Below are positions 55,645 to 64,000 of a DNA stretch of 64,000 nt, piece after piece. A program made the translations under genes and the position numbers. The DNA comes from Devosia sp. MC521 (lineage in GTDB: Bacteria > Pseudomonadota > Alphaproteobacteria > Rhizobiales > Devosiaceae): contig NZ_CP059902.1 in assembly GCF_014127105.1 (NCBI RefSeq), positions 3,304,001 through 3,368,000 on the forward strand, given 5' to 3'. The first letter of the stretch is position 1. Each line of letters starts with the position of its first letter. The notes beneath the pieces are model-generated. The model searched no databases. It was not told where the DNA came from and saw only the letters and a list, made by a program, of their open reading frames with translations.

Positions 55645-58290
55645 CTACGACGCCTTTGTAAGTCGCTTCATCGCCTGCCTAAGTGGACGAGCGCCGTCAG
55701 CATAGCTCTGCCATGGAGCCGACGCCTTGAGGAATTTCGGTACGGTTCGAATAGTGAAGCGTGTCGGATCAAGGTTCAGCGTCACTTGGGTCCAATCGAG
55801 AGGCATGGATACTGTTGCACCAAGGCGCGCGCGCGTCGAGAGGGGTGCAACAGCGGTGGCCATGCGGTCGTTGCGCAAATAGTCAAGAAATATGCGCCCC
55901 TGGCGCTGGTTCTTCGCCATTTTGACTAGATAGCGGCTCGGACTGTCTGCAGCCATGAGTTGGCACACACTTCTAGCAAAATCTTTTGCGTCAGTCCAAG
56001 ATGGGTTCTTGCCTCGCCTTATGGACAAGGGGGTCACGACGTGCAGGCCTTTGCCCCCGGTGGTTTTGCAGAAGCTTACAAGACCTAATGTGTCTAAGCG
56101 GCTGCGCAATTCCAAGGCTGCGTCAACAACCGTTGAAAATTCGACGTCGGGCCCCGGGTCTAGGTCAAAAACCAGACGGCCTGGTACTTCAGGCTGGCCA
56201 GGTGCGCTATTCCAAGGGTGCAGCTCTGTTCCTCCGATTTGAGCGATGGCGGCCAATCCCTCTACACGATCAATCTGCAGATAGGTTTTTTTATCGCCCG
56301 TGACCTCGATAAGTTCGAGGAGATTGGATGTTCCAGCCAGCGCATGGCGCTGGAAGAACTGCTGGTGAAGTATGCCATCCGGCGTGCGGACAACAGAGCA
56401 GGGACGTCCCTTAATATGGTCAATTAGCCATGTCCCAACCTTTGCAAAGTATCTCGCGAGATCGAGTTTTGTGACTTCCTCACCATCGTTGGCGTCCGGC
56501 CAAAGAGCCTTACTCGGACTTGAAATCGCCACCCCCATGACGTCTACGCGAGCCCGATTAACCGCCGCTCCCCTAGATTTCCTCGGTGGAGCACCAGCTG
56601 GATCAGAAAGCTCAACTGATTTGGGATCGGTGGGCATTTCTGCCACAACTTCACTGGCAGGCTTGTCTTGGCGTAGGCCTTTGAACGCCGCCTGTCGGAC
56701 TTTTCCACCAGCAGTCCAGCCCGCGTATTCGATCTCAGCAACCAACTCTGGTTCAAGCCAGGTTATGTCCGCACCCTTCTTAGGGCGCGCAAGCCCGGTA
56801 AATGGTGACGTCTTTGCTTCCAGTTTCTTTAGTTCTGCTAGGAGGGTCTTGACCTTAGCAGAACTAAAGCCGGTACCGACGCGACCGACATAGACAAGCT
56901 TATCGCCTTGATTAACGCCAACGAGCAGAGAGCGGAATTTTCCGTTTGTGGTGGCATAGGCACCGATAACCACTTCATGGCCCCCTCGACACTTTGACTT
57001 CACCCAGGCGTTAGTTCGGCCCGATACATAAGGAGCATTTGCTTTTTTCGAGACAATGCCCTCGAGCGACAGACGGCAAGCGGAACGCAGTACAGCATCT
57101 CCACCAGTCTCGAAATGATCCACAAAGCGTATTCTAGGGTCCTTGCCGGCTCCCTTGAGCAACAACTCCAGCCTCTTCTTTCGATCCGTAAGTCCTTGAT
57201 CACGCAGGTCATTCGCTCCGTGGAAAAGCAAATCAAAGGCGAAGAACACCAGATCGTCGGTTTTGCCTTCGGACATCACAGCCTGAAGTGCGGAAAAATC
57301 CGGAGCACCTTGATCGTCCAGTGCGCATATTTCTCCATCGATGATGAGGTCCGGCAACGTGCCAGCTGCTTCTGCGATGGCGGCGAACTTGTCTGTCCAG
57401 TCAAAACCTTTACGAGTTTTCAACGTAACAGTGCCATCGTTTATGCGCAGCTGCATGCGGTAGCCGTCAAACTTGATCTCGTGAATCCACTGGTCTTGAG
57501 CGGGCGGACGCGTTGCTACTTGGCACAACTGTGGTTCGACGAATCCCGGCAGAGCGGTGTGGGCCGCGTTGCTTGGGACTGGTTTTGTTGATCGGCGTTT
57601 GGGTTTGAGCTGATTCTCTTCCAAACCCTGCTGTGCCTGCGACGCGATGGCAGCTTTCACATTCGGTTGCCCAACCATGAATGGCTTCGGCTTGCGTCCT
57701 TTGCTTTGGGATATCTGCTGCATAGTCCTGCCTGAGGCGATCGAGGTACTGTTTTCCGTCAAGATCGCCGCCCCATTGGCATTCACGGAATGGTCGTCCT
57801 GATGCTTGATCAGAAGCCAGTTTGATCGATTCCCCCCATGGCGGTCGTGCTTCATGCGAACTAGAACAAAGCTGCCGTGAAGGCGCTCGCCGGTAAGAGT
57901 GAATTTGAGTTCTCCCTCGTTCAAGGCTTGCTCCGGGGACAGGCCCTCCTCCGGTATCCAATATCCGCGATCCCACAGCATTACTGTACCCCCACCATAT
58001 TGCCCTTTGGGGATCGCGCCCTCGAAATCCCCGTATTCTAGAGGATGGTCTTCCACTTCGACTGCCAAACGCTTGTCACCTGGATCGAGTGAGGGCCCTC
58101 GTGTGACAGCCCACGATTTGAAGACGCCATCGAGTTCAAGCCGCAGGTCATAATGCAGCCGCGTTGCATCATGTTTCTGAATGACGAAGCGCAACCATTT
58201 GGAACTTTTTATCTTTTTTCTACCAGAAGGCTCCTGTGTCTGCTCAAAGTCCCTTTTTTCCTGATAGCTCGAAAGTTTGTCCTTGGGCAT
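55645..58290 (-). CDS. ligD: Multifunctional NHEJ ligase LigD (phosphoesterase-ligase-polymerase)
   Basis: An 881-residue LigD from the ATG at 58290 (GGAGGA SD). Domain order: 3'-phosphoesterase (about 35-190; [17 protein letters not shown], His ligands), ATP-dependent ligase (about 250-540; nucleotidyl Lys in [10 protein letters not shown]) and polymerase/primase (about 590-870; [11 protein letters not shown] with the metal Asp pair, [13 protein letters not shown]). This PE-LIG-POL order matches Pseudomonas and rhizobial LigD. It seals double-strand breaks with Ku and can trim and fill ends. It faces the ku genes with 17 nt between stops. Confidence 0.96.
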   Translation of the reverse strand: MPKDKLSSYQEKRDFEQTQEPSGRKKIKSSKWLRFVIQKHDATRLHYDLRLELDGVFKSWAVTRGPSLDPGDKRLAVEVEDHPLEYGDFEGAIPKGQYGGGTVMLWDRGYWIPEEGLSPEQALNEGELKFTLTGERLHGSFVLVRMKHDRHGGNRSNWLLIKHQDDHSVNANGAAILTENSTSIASGRTMQQISQSKGRKPKPFMVGQPNVKAAIASQAQQGLEENQLKPKRRSTKPVPSNAAHTALPGFVEPQLCQVATRPPAQDQWIHEIKFDGYRMQLRINDGTVTLKTRKGFDWTDKFAAIAEAAGTLPDLIIDGEICALDDQGAPDFSALQAVMSEGKTDDLVFFAFDLLFHGANDLRDQGLTDRKKRLELLLKGAGKDPRIRFVDHFETGGDAVLRSACRLSLEGIVSKKANAPYVSGRTNAWVKSKCRGGHEVVIGAYATTNGKFRSLLVGVNQGDKLVYVGRVGTGFSSAKVKTLLAELKKLEAKTSPFTGLARPKKGADITWLEPELVAEIEYAGWTAGGKVRQAAFKGLRQDKPASEVVAEMPTDPKSVELSDPAGAPPRKSRGAAVNRARVDVMGVAISSPSKALWPDANDGEEVTKLDLARYFAKVGTWLIDHIKGRPCSVVRTPDGILHQQFFQRHALAGTSNLLELIEVTGDKKTYLQIDRVEGLAAIAQIGGTELHPWNSAPGQPEVPGRLVFDLDPGPDVEFSTVVDAALELRSRLDTLGLVSFCKTTGGKGLHVVTPLSIRRGKNPSWTDAKDFARSVCQLMAADSPSRYLVKMAKNQRQGRIFLDYLRNDRMATAVAPLSTRARLGATVSMPLDWTQVTLNLDPTRFTIRTVPKFLKASAPWQSYADGARPLRQAMKRLTKAS

Positions 58291-59038
58291 CCCATTCCTC
58301 CAATGACACGACAGTTCGTGGCTCGGCTGGATGATGCAGCGGTGGCGACGCGTACATGCATTTTCAATCAAGGCCGAGTTGAGCCCGATGGTTCCCCCGT
58401 AGTCGGAATGATCGCTCGGATCTGAGAGATTTTTGCAGCAGCATCTCATTGATCTCGAAAGCATCGGCGCGCTCAAGTGCACCGCGACGAAGACCTACCG
58501 GCAGACTGGGGCACCAAGTAGATGTGCAGGTTGATGACGACTTGCCGGCTATCCTAACCCACCAAGGCAATGCAATGGCCCATCTACATCACAGAGCAGC
58601 GTGTGATAGCGCTTTTCGAGATTGCTCGTCGCACAGCAGATCTGTCAGATGTTGAGCCTGAATTGACCGCATTTCGCGCCATCACGTCGCAGTACCTATC
58701 GAAGTCCACCCGGAATGTTACCCTCTTCCTAGGCCACTCTTAGCGGGTCTCTCGGTCTTTTCTCAGCACGGGCTAGGTTTTGGGGACGCGATATCACCAT
58801 AGAGACTGGGGCCTAATAGCAGCAAACTCCAGTTCTCGTAATTAGGCGACCCGCTCAAAAGAAGTCAGTGCTTCCAGATCTAACAACGCCGGCGGAGATC
58901 ATGGCGACGGGTTTCATTGTATGCCTTCCGCTGCCTCCGAGGTCGCCTTCGCACCAAGATGTAGTTTAGAAGGCACCTTTAACCTTTGCCGTCTAGGATA
59001 ATGGACATGATCTAGCATCGGAATGAAAGCGTTGCAAA
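58291..59038. other. Intergenic region between ligD and the GGDEF-EAL gene
   Basis: About 750 bases. It must carry the ligD promoter on the minus strand and the promoter of the downstream gene. One possible small frame is described separately. Nothing else is recognised. Confidence 0.4.
58570..58743 (+). CDS. Possible 57-residue small protein
   Basis: An ATG frame (MQWPIYITEQRVIALFEIAR...) with a helical, gene-like middle (VIALFEIARRTADLSDVEPE) and a TAG stop. There is no convincing SD. It is too short to assign and could be chance or a gene remnant. Confidence 0.3.
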   Translation: MQWPIYITEQRVIALFEIARRTADLSDVEPELTAFRAITSQYLSKSTRNVTLFLGHS

Positions 59039-60866
59039 ATGATCTCGTCGAATGCCGTATTTCTTGAAAGAGTCATGCTCGCCATGCCCTTTCCTGCTAT
59101 TGCGGTGGACGCACGACTGATAATATTGGCCAGCAATGCGCAATATGGTGTGAAAACCGGGATCGATCAGGCAGACTTGAGAGGGCGCCCTTTGGGTGAG
59201 GTGCTCTCGGACCAAGTAGACCAGGGTCTTCAGCAAATCGTTTTGGACGTACTTGAAGCGGGCACGCCGATGTACCGGTCCAGCGCCATGAACGGACTAT
59301 CCGATAGTGACCATAGCAACCTGGGGTGTAGCTTCGTTCCGCTGTTTGACCAAGATGGAAAGGCTTGGTGTGTGCTCCATTATTGGTCCAGAGCAGATAT
59401 ATTCCCACCACGCAATTTTGCTGCGGGAGTTACCGGTGAACCCACAGGACTTTTAGAGCTATTCAAACAAGCACCCGGCTTCATGTGTGTGCTGCGCGGT
59501 CCCAATCATGTTTTTGAACTCGCAAACGACGCTTATTATCAGTTAGTCGGTCACCGAGAAATCATAGGGCATCAAGTCGCCGACGGACTCTCCGAAGTAG
59601 TAGCTCAGGGCTTCCTCGAAAAGCTCAATCGCGTATATGAGTCCGGTATCCCATTCGTTGGTAGGGCACTACCAATTCAGCTACAACGTGTTGCACACGG
59701 GGTTATGGAGGAACGATTCATTGATCTCATCTATCAGCCTATGTTCACCCCCGCACACGAAGTAAGCGGCATTTTCGTACAAGGTTATGACGTAACTGAA
59801 GCTCACATACTCGCCAAAGAAGTTTCATATCAAGCCGCACATGATGCTTTGACAGGTTTGGCTAACCGACGGGAGTTTGGCGCGCAGGCTCGCGCCATTA
59901 GTGGCCGTGGTCCCCATGCGTTGCTCTACATGGATGTAGACCACTTTAAGATCATCAACGATCGCTGCGGACATGCGGCAGGAGATGCTCTCCTTGTAGA
60001 AGTCAGCAATATTCTTAATCTGCTGTGCGAAACGAACCGGGACTTGTTAGCAAGGCTCGGGGGTGACGAATTCGTTCTCTTGCGTCAAAACTGTGACTTG
60101 GCCGAGGCAGCTGAGTTCGCCAATTCCTTAGGCACTGCGGTAAAAGAGATGGACTTCATATGGCAGGGCAAAACGCACGGAGTGACGCTGAGTATAGGCG
60201 TAGTGAGTTTCAATCTCACTACTGATGCCCATCTTCAAACGGCAATGGGTTTCGCAGACGCCGCATGCTTTCTTGCAAAGGAGCTGGGGCGAAATAGGGT
60301 CCAGGTAAGCTCGTTGGTCGATGATGAGGTCACACAGCAGCAACGAGATATGGATGCGGTAGCTCGCATAAAATCAGCCATAAGGGAGGATCGTCTGGTC
60401 ATTTACGGCCAAAGGATCGCGCCGATACAACCAGATTTGGAGTCTGCTGTTATATTTTCCGAGGTTTTGGTCCGGCTGATGGACCTAGACGGAAGCATAG
60501 TGAGCCCATCGCACTTTATTCCTGCCGCAGAGCGATATGGTCTGATAGAAGATTTGGATAACCACGTTATACGCAAAACCTTTGATCACATCCAACGAAC
60601 AACAAAAGACAGTCCAAGGGTCAAGTATTTTATTAACATTTCAGGCATCACGCTTAGCGCACCCGGATTCCCAGACTACATTGACGGCACGCTTGCAGCC
60701 TACCCACTGGTATCGCCGTCCCAAATTTGCTTTGAAGTGACAGAAACTTCAGCAATCTCAAACATTCGCCGCACCGTGGAGCTAATGAATAACTTGAACG
60801 AAAGAGGTTTTAGTTTCGCGCTAGATGACTTCGGGAGTGGGATGGCAACGTTTGCTTATCTAAGCT

Positions 60867-62158
60867 GGACGTCCGCAAAAACCCTTGGCGGCTTTGATGC
60901 AGTCATGATTCATTGATGTCGCCCGATCATGGAGCGTCATCATGGACCCGCATTCGCTTTTCAGCCTGAACGATCACCTCGAAGCCTTGAGCCAACACGG
61001 CGATCCGCTCGAGGTTTTGGAGCGGACGGTGGATTTCGAGTATTTCCGGTCCTGGCTGGTGGAGGGGCTTGGCTACAGTGACGGCAGCAAAGGCGGTCGG
61101 CCGCCGTTCGATCCGGTGGCCATGTTCAAGATCCTGATCCTGCAGGCACAGCACAACCTGTCCGATGCCCGCACAGAGTTCATGATCCGGGACCGCCTGA
61201 GTTGGATGCGCTTCCTGGGGTTCTCGCTCGGCGATCGCACGCCCGATGAGAACACGATCCGCCATTTCCGCAACCGCATGACCCAGACCGGCACGCTCAA
61301 GCGGGTGATGAAGGCGTTCGACTGGCAACTGCACAAGAAGGGTTACATCCCGATGTCGGGGCAGATCGTGGATGCTTCGCTGGTGCCGGCACCCAAACAG
61401 CGCAATACCGATGGCGAGCGGGAGGCCATCAAGGCAGGCCAGTCGGCTGACGAGATCTGGCCGAACGAGCCGGCTAAAGCCGCACAGAAGGATACCGACG
61501 CCCGCTGGACGCTCAAGATCGGCGGCAAGGTGCGCTACCGGCCAGACGGCTCGCCCCTGCCCATGATCGCCACTCCGGTGTTCGGCTATAAAAGTCACAT
61601 CAGCATCGACCGGCGCTATGGCTTCATCCGGGCTGCAGCGGTGACCTCCGCCTCCCATCCTGACGGCCGGATGCTGCGCCATGTGATCGATCGGGAAAAC
61701 ACCGGCAGCGAGGTCTGGGCCGACAGCGCCTACAGATCACAGAGCAATGAGGCCTGGCTGGCTGATCGTATGCTGACCAGCCGCATTCATCGACGCAAGC
61801 CCAAGGGCAAGCCGATGCCGATCGCGACCGCACGGGCCAATGCGGCCAAGTCCGCGATACGTGCCAGGGTCGAGCATGTCTTCGCTCATCAGAAGAACCG
61901 GTTCGGTCTGTTCATCCGCACCATCGGCATTGCACGGGCCGAGGCCAAACTCACCTTGGCCAATCTGGCCTACAACTTCGACCGCCTCGTCTTCCACGAA
62001 AAGCGCGCAACCGCGCCATGAGTCTGCCCGGATGACCGGGAAACGCCGTCAATGGGCACCGCCGATCGCCAAACGCCGCGCCAAATCTGCTCAAACACGG
62101 AAATCAGACGACCACAATCGCAGCCGCAGGCTCAGCGAGCCAGTTCTTGCGGGTCTTC
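60867..62158 (+). mobile_element. IS5-family insertion sequence
   Basis: A 1292-bp element. Its ends are imperfect 16-bp inverted repeats (GGACGTCCGCAAAAAC at the left; GAAGACCCGCAAGAAC read inward from the right; 11 of 16 match). It is flanked by a 4-bp direct repeat, AGCT, at 60863-60866 and 62159-62162, as expected for IS5-family target duplication. It carries one transposase gene. Confidence 0.92.
60942..62021 (+). CDS. IS5-family transposase
   Basis: A 359-residue DDE transposase: an N-terminal DUF772-type domain (FEYFRSWLVEGLGYSDGSKGGRPPFDPV), catalytic Asp in GQIVDASLVP, Asp in VWADSAYRS, and Glu in ARVEHVFAHQK. It appears intact, so the element may be active. Confidence 0.94.
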   Translation: MDPHSLFSLNDHLEALSQHGDPLEVLERTVDFEYFRSWLVEGLGYSDGSKGGRPPFDPVAMFKILILQAQHNLSDARTEFMIRDRLSWMRFLGFSLGDRTPDENTIRHFRNRMTQTGTLKRVMKAFDWQLHKKGYIPMSGQIVDASLVPAPKQRNTDGEREAIKAGQSADEIWPNEPAKAAQKDTDARWTLKIGGKVRYRPDGSPLPMIATPVFGYKSHISIDRRYGFIRAAAVTSASHPDGRMLRHVIDRENTGSEVWADSAYRSQSNEAWLADRMLTSRIHRRKPKGKPMPIATARANAAKSAIRARVEHVFAHQKNRFGLFIRTIGIARAEAKLTLANLAYNFDRLVFHEKRATAP

Positions 62159-62392
62159 AGCTTGCTTCCTGTGCAGTTCATCAAAATTGACGGAGAGTTC
62201 GTGAAGAGCGTTTTGACTCAATCTGTCAGTGCAATCGTTGTCGAAGCTGTTGTTAAGCTCGCAGAGACGATGAACGCTCGTACTATCGCAGAGTCTGTTG
62301 AATCCATGGAACTCATCCCTCGACTTGCACAACTGGGCATTCACTATGGTCAGGGCTTTGCCCTCCATCGACCTGAACCACTAATTAGCTGA

Positions 62393-62834
62393 GCACTTTG
62401 TGGTAGGCTGACAGCGAGTGTTAAGCGAGTTGGGGAACCGTTTTCTAATCTAGCGGCACTGCGCGTGGCATATCGTGGGACGAACTGACACAAGTCGGCC
62501 GGGTGACCTACGATATCCGGCCAATTCGGTGGCGCATACCTACGGGCAATATCGTCTACTTACACCTGAGGCAACTTAGGTGTTCTCAACATTGCGGTTC
62601 TATTGATCCATTGATAGATCAGGTCAATAGGAGCGGTGTCTGCAGGCATTGCTTCGTCGATCCCAGCCATGTTGAGTGTGCCCCCCCCGGCACAATTGCC
62701 TGACATGGTTGGGACTTCTTTGCCGAGCTACGGGCATCAAAGAGAAGAAGCTGTGAAGTCCAACCTACCGTTTTGACGCTGGAACGCCTCCGACATCGGC
62801 GCCTATGTCCGATTGTTGACACAACCAGTGCATG
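62393..62834. other. Intergenic region between the split gene and the IS66-type element
   Basis: About 440 bases with no convincing gene; the frame at 62503-62703 has Cys/Arg/His-rich composition typical of non-coding sequence. A C-run at 62684-62691 is unusual. AGTGCATG (62827-62834) would be the 8-bp target duplication of the IS66 element, if the other copy exists past the window. Confidence 0.4.
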
Positions 62835-62918
62835 GTAAGCGGTGTCCTACCTCCACCTTCCATGCTGGTGTCGGCCATGAGATTGCGCACTGATTGATGT
62901 CAGTGCGGGAGTTTCTCC

Positions 62919-63308
62919 ATGGACGCTCCAATGGAGCTTCTCACAAACAGCGCGGGACGGCGTCGCAACCGGCAATGGCCCGATGAGGTGAAGGCGCGGA
63001 TTGTCGCCGAAACGCTTCGGCCAGGAGCGACTGTCGGTCAAGTTGCGCAGCGACATGGGCTGAAGGCCAACCATCTGTCGTCGTGGCGGACCCTCGCCCG
63101 GAATGGGAAGCTGGTGCTGCCGGCTCCGGAAGGCCCTGTTGAGTTTGCGAGTCTAATGGTCGCTCCGGTTGAGGAGGTGACGGCCGAGGAGCCGTCGGCG
63201 TCGGCTGGGCCAGAGATTGTGTTGGGGGCGGTGTCCATCCGCTTGGAGCCGGGTGCTCCGGCGAGCCGGATTGCCTCGGTTGTACACGCCCTGATGGCGA
63301 CCTCATGA
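62919..63308 (+). CDS. tnpA: IS66 TnpA (small accessory protein)
   Basis: A 129-residue protein with an N-terminal helix-turn-helix (RQWPDEVKARIVAETLRPGATVGQVAQRHGLKANHLSSWR). It overlaps tnpB by 4 bp. Confidence 0.9.
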   Translation: MDAPMELLTNSAGRRRNRQWPDEVKARIVAETLRPGATVGQVAQRHGLKANHLSSWRTLARNGKLVLPAPEGPVEFASLMVAPVEEVTAEEPSASAGPEIVLGAVSIRLEPGAPASRIASVVHALMATS

Positions 63309-63658
63309 TCTTTCCTTCGAACCGGGTGCGGATCGTGGTGGCGACCAAACCCATCGACTTCCGCAAAGGCCACGACAGCCTGGCCGCGTTGGTGAAGAAC
63401 GAGCTGCACAAGGACCCGTTCACGGGAACGGTCTTTGTGTTCCGTGCCAAAAAGACCGACCGATTGAAGCTGCTCTACTGGGATGGCACCGGACTGGTTA
63501 TGGCCTACAAGCGACTGGAAGAGCACAGCTTCACTTGGCCTGCGGTTAAGGACGGACTGATGACACTCAGCCACGCGCAGTTCGAGGCCCTGTTCTCCGG
63601 ACTCGACTGGCGGCGGGTTCGGGCCGTTGCAGCCAGGGCTCCAGAAGCCGTGGAATGA
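63305..63658 (+). CDS. tnpB: IS66 TnpB (Orf2)
   Basis: A 117-residue IS66 Orf2-like protein (IDFRKGHDSLAALVKNEL, VFVFRAKKTDRLKLLYWDGTGL, LEEHSFTWP). Its role is required for transposition but biochemically unclear. Confidence 0.94.
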   Translation: MIFPSNRVRIVVATKPIDFRKGHDSLAALVKNELHKDPFTGTVFVFRAKKTDRLKLLYWDGTGLVMAYKRLEEHSFTWPAVKDGLMTLSHAQFEALFSGLDWRRVRAVAARAPEAVE

Positions 63659-63728
63659 CTGCGGCAGGATGACTCAGGGCTTGTCTTTTTGCGGGCATGC
63701 CGGCGCCTGATCTGCTAGGGTTCTGGTC

Positions 63729-64000
63729 ATGCTCGAGACCGCCGAACTTCCCGACGATGTTACCGCCCTCAAGGCGATGCTCGTCGCGGCGGAGGCGCGC
63801 AATCAGCGCAAGGATGAGCGGATCGCACAGCTGGAAAAGCTGGTCGCAGCGTTCAGGCAAGCGGCCTTCGGGCGCAGGTCGGAAAAGAGCGATCCGGACC
63901 AGTTCGAGCTGGCGCTGGAGGATCTGGAAACAGCCATCGCGGCAGTCCACGCCGAGGAAGATGCAGAGGATCGCGCGGCCCGGCGGTCGGCCAAACCGCG
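63729..64000 (+). CDS. tnpC: IS66 TnpC transposase, N-terminal part
   Basis: The first 90 codons of the IS66 transposase, cut by the window edge. The coiled coil (KDERIAQLEKLVAAFRQAAFG) and the zinc-finger-proximal FGRRSEKSD are typical. Confidence 0.88.
   Translation, partial: MLETAELPDDVTALKAMLVAAEARNQRKDERIAQLEKLVAAFRQAAFGRRSEKSDPDQFELALEDLETAIAAVHAEEDAEDRAARRSAKP

Larger units (their letters stand above)
59039..62392 (+). pseudogene. PAS-GGDEF-EAL cyclic-di-GMP protein split by an IS5-family element
   Basis: The intact first part runs 59039-60866: two PAS-like regions (about 15-120 and 140-265), a GGDEF domain with the catalytic motif intact (RLGGDEFVLL near residue 340) and an EAL domain whose first motif is EVL (FSEVLVRL). 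The IS cuts it after FAYLS; the reading frame then runs into IS sequence and stops at 60916. The rest (LLPVQFIKIDGEFVK to IHYGQGFALHRPEPL) is at 62163-62392. Removing the IS and one AGCT copy restores one 685-codon frame. The truncated protein keeps GGDEF but loses much of EAL, so it may still make cyclic-di-GMP. Confidence 0.9.
62835..64000 (+). mobile_element. IS66-family insertion sequence, right end outside the window
   Basis: Begins at GTAAGCGG, like IS66 terminal repeats, followed by the standard order tnpA, tnpB, tnpC. Only the first part of tnpC is in the window. Whether the element is whole cannot be judged. Confidence 0.85.

Noticed and set aside
58364..58570. 68-residue minus-strand frame upstream of ligD
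   Set aside because: Lies in the ligD leader; no SD and no recognisable protein features.
62503..62703. 66-residue plus-strand frame between the two IS elements
   Set aside because: Cys/His/Arg composition of random sequence, no SD, no domain.

Overview
The window looks like chromosome from an alphaproteobacterium of the order Hyphomicrobiales, probably Devosia-like. The evidence is a rhizobial-type chemotaxis gene set (CheS/CheY1/CheA/CheW/CheR/CheB/CheY2/CheD/CheT), HWE-type kinase and EcfG-type stress promoters, an FNR/FixK-type box before hemN, and the style of the metabolic genes. The genus is inferred; no rRNA marker is present.

Layout. (1) 0.1-9.0 kb: a complete chemotaxis cluster on the minus strand, with a cheT-like CheY-phosphatase gene inverted between cheD and cheW. 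(2) 9.2-28.1 kb: ordinary metabolism and transport. This holds a SAF-domain oxidoreductase, an HPP membrane protein, a siderophore-interacting flavoprotein, psuGK, a complete polyamine ABC transporter (potF-type protein, ATPase, two permeases), purU, an Rrf2 regulator with a CPA2 antiporter, an aldo/keto reductase-FAH-helicase operon, a drug/metabolite exporter and hemN. (3) 28.1-38.0 kb: a second, tightly overlapping nine-gene chemotaxis operon on the minus strand. It ends in a 666-residue protein with a CheZ-like DxxxQ motif, a receptor-tip-like segment and a tail of repeated acidic-aromatic motifs. (4) 38.7-40.7 kb: ecotin, a small exported protein and a PfkB kinase.

(5) 41.8-58.3 kb: a stress and accessory region. 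It contains membrane glucose dehydrogenase (gcd), treZ, a second aldo/keto reductase, a DUF892 ferritin-like protein, an HWE kinase with a Crp/Fnr regulator, a DUF2934 protein, a frameshifted ClpP-like gene, an SDR of the YghA type, and a bacterial NHEJ set (two ku genes convergent with a three-domain ligD). Three sites match GGAAC-N16-CGTT exactly, upstream of gcd, the Crp/Fnr gene and the SDR gene, so much of this region is probably under the general stress response sigma factor EcfG.

(6) 58.3-64.0 kb: a GGDEF-EAL gene split by an IS5-family element with a clean 4-bp target duplication (removing the element restores one 685-codon frame), then the start of an IS66-family element cut off by the window edge.

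Most worth a second look: the CheZ-like/multi-motif-tail protein of the second che operon and the matching tails on CheD and CheT; the EcfG promoter set; a 22-codon ORF with an SD fully complementary to the 16S 3' end before purU; a small membrane gene that seems to start at ATA; and the IS-split cyclic-di-GMP gene. No tRNA, rRNA or CRISPR array was seen.
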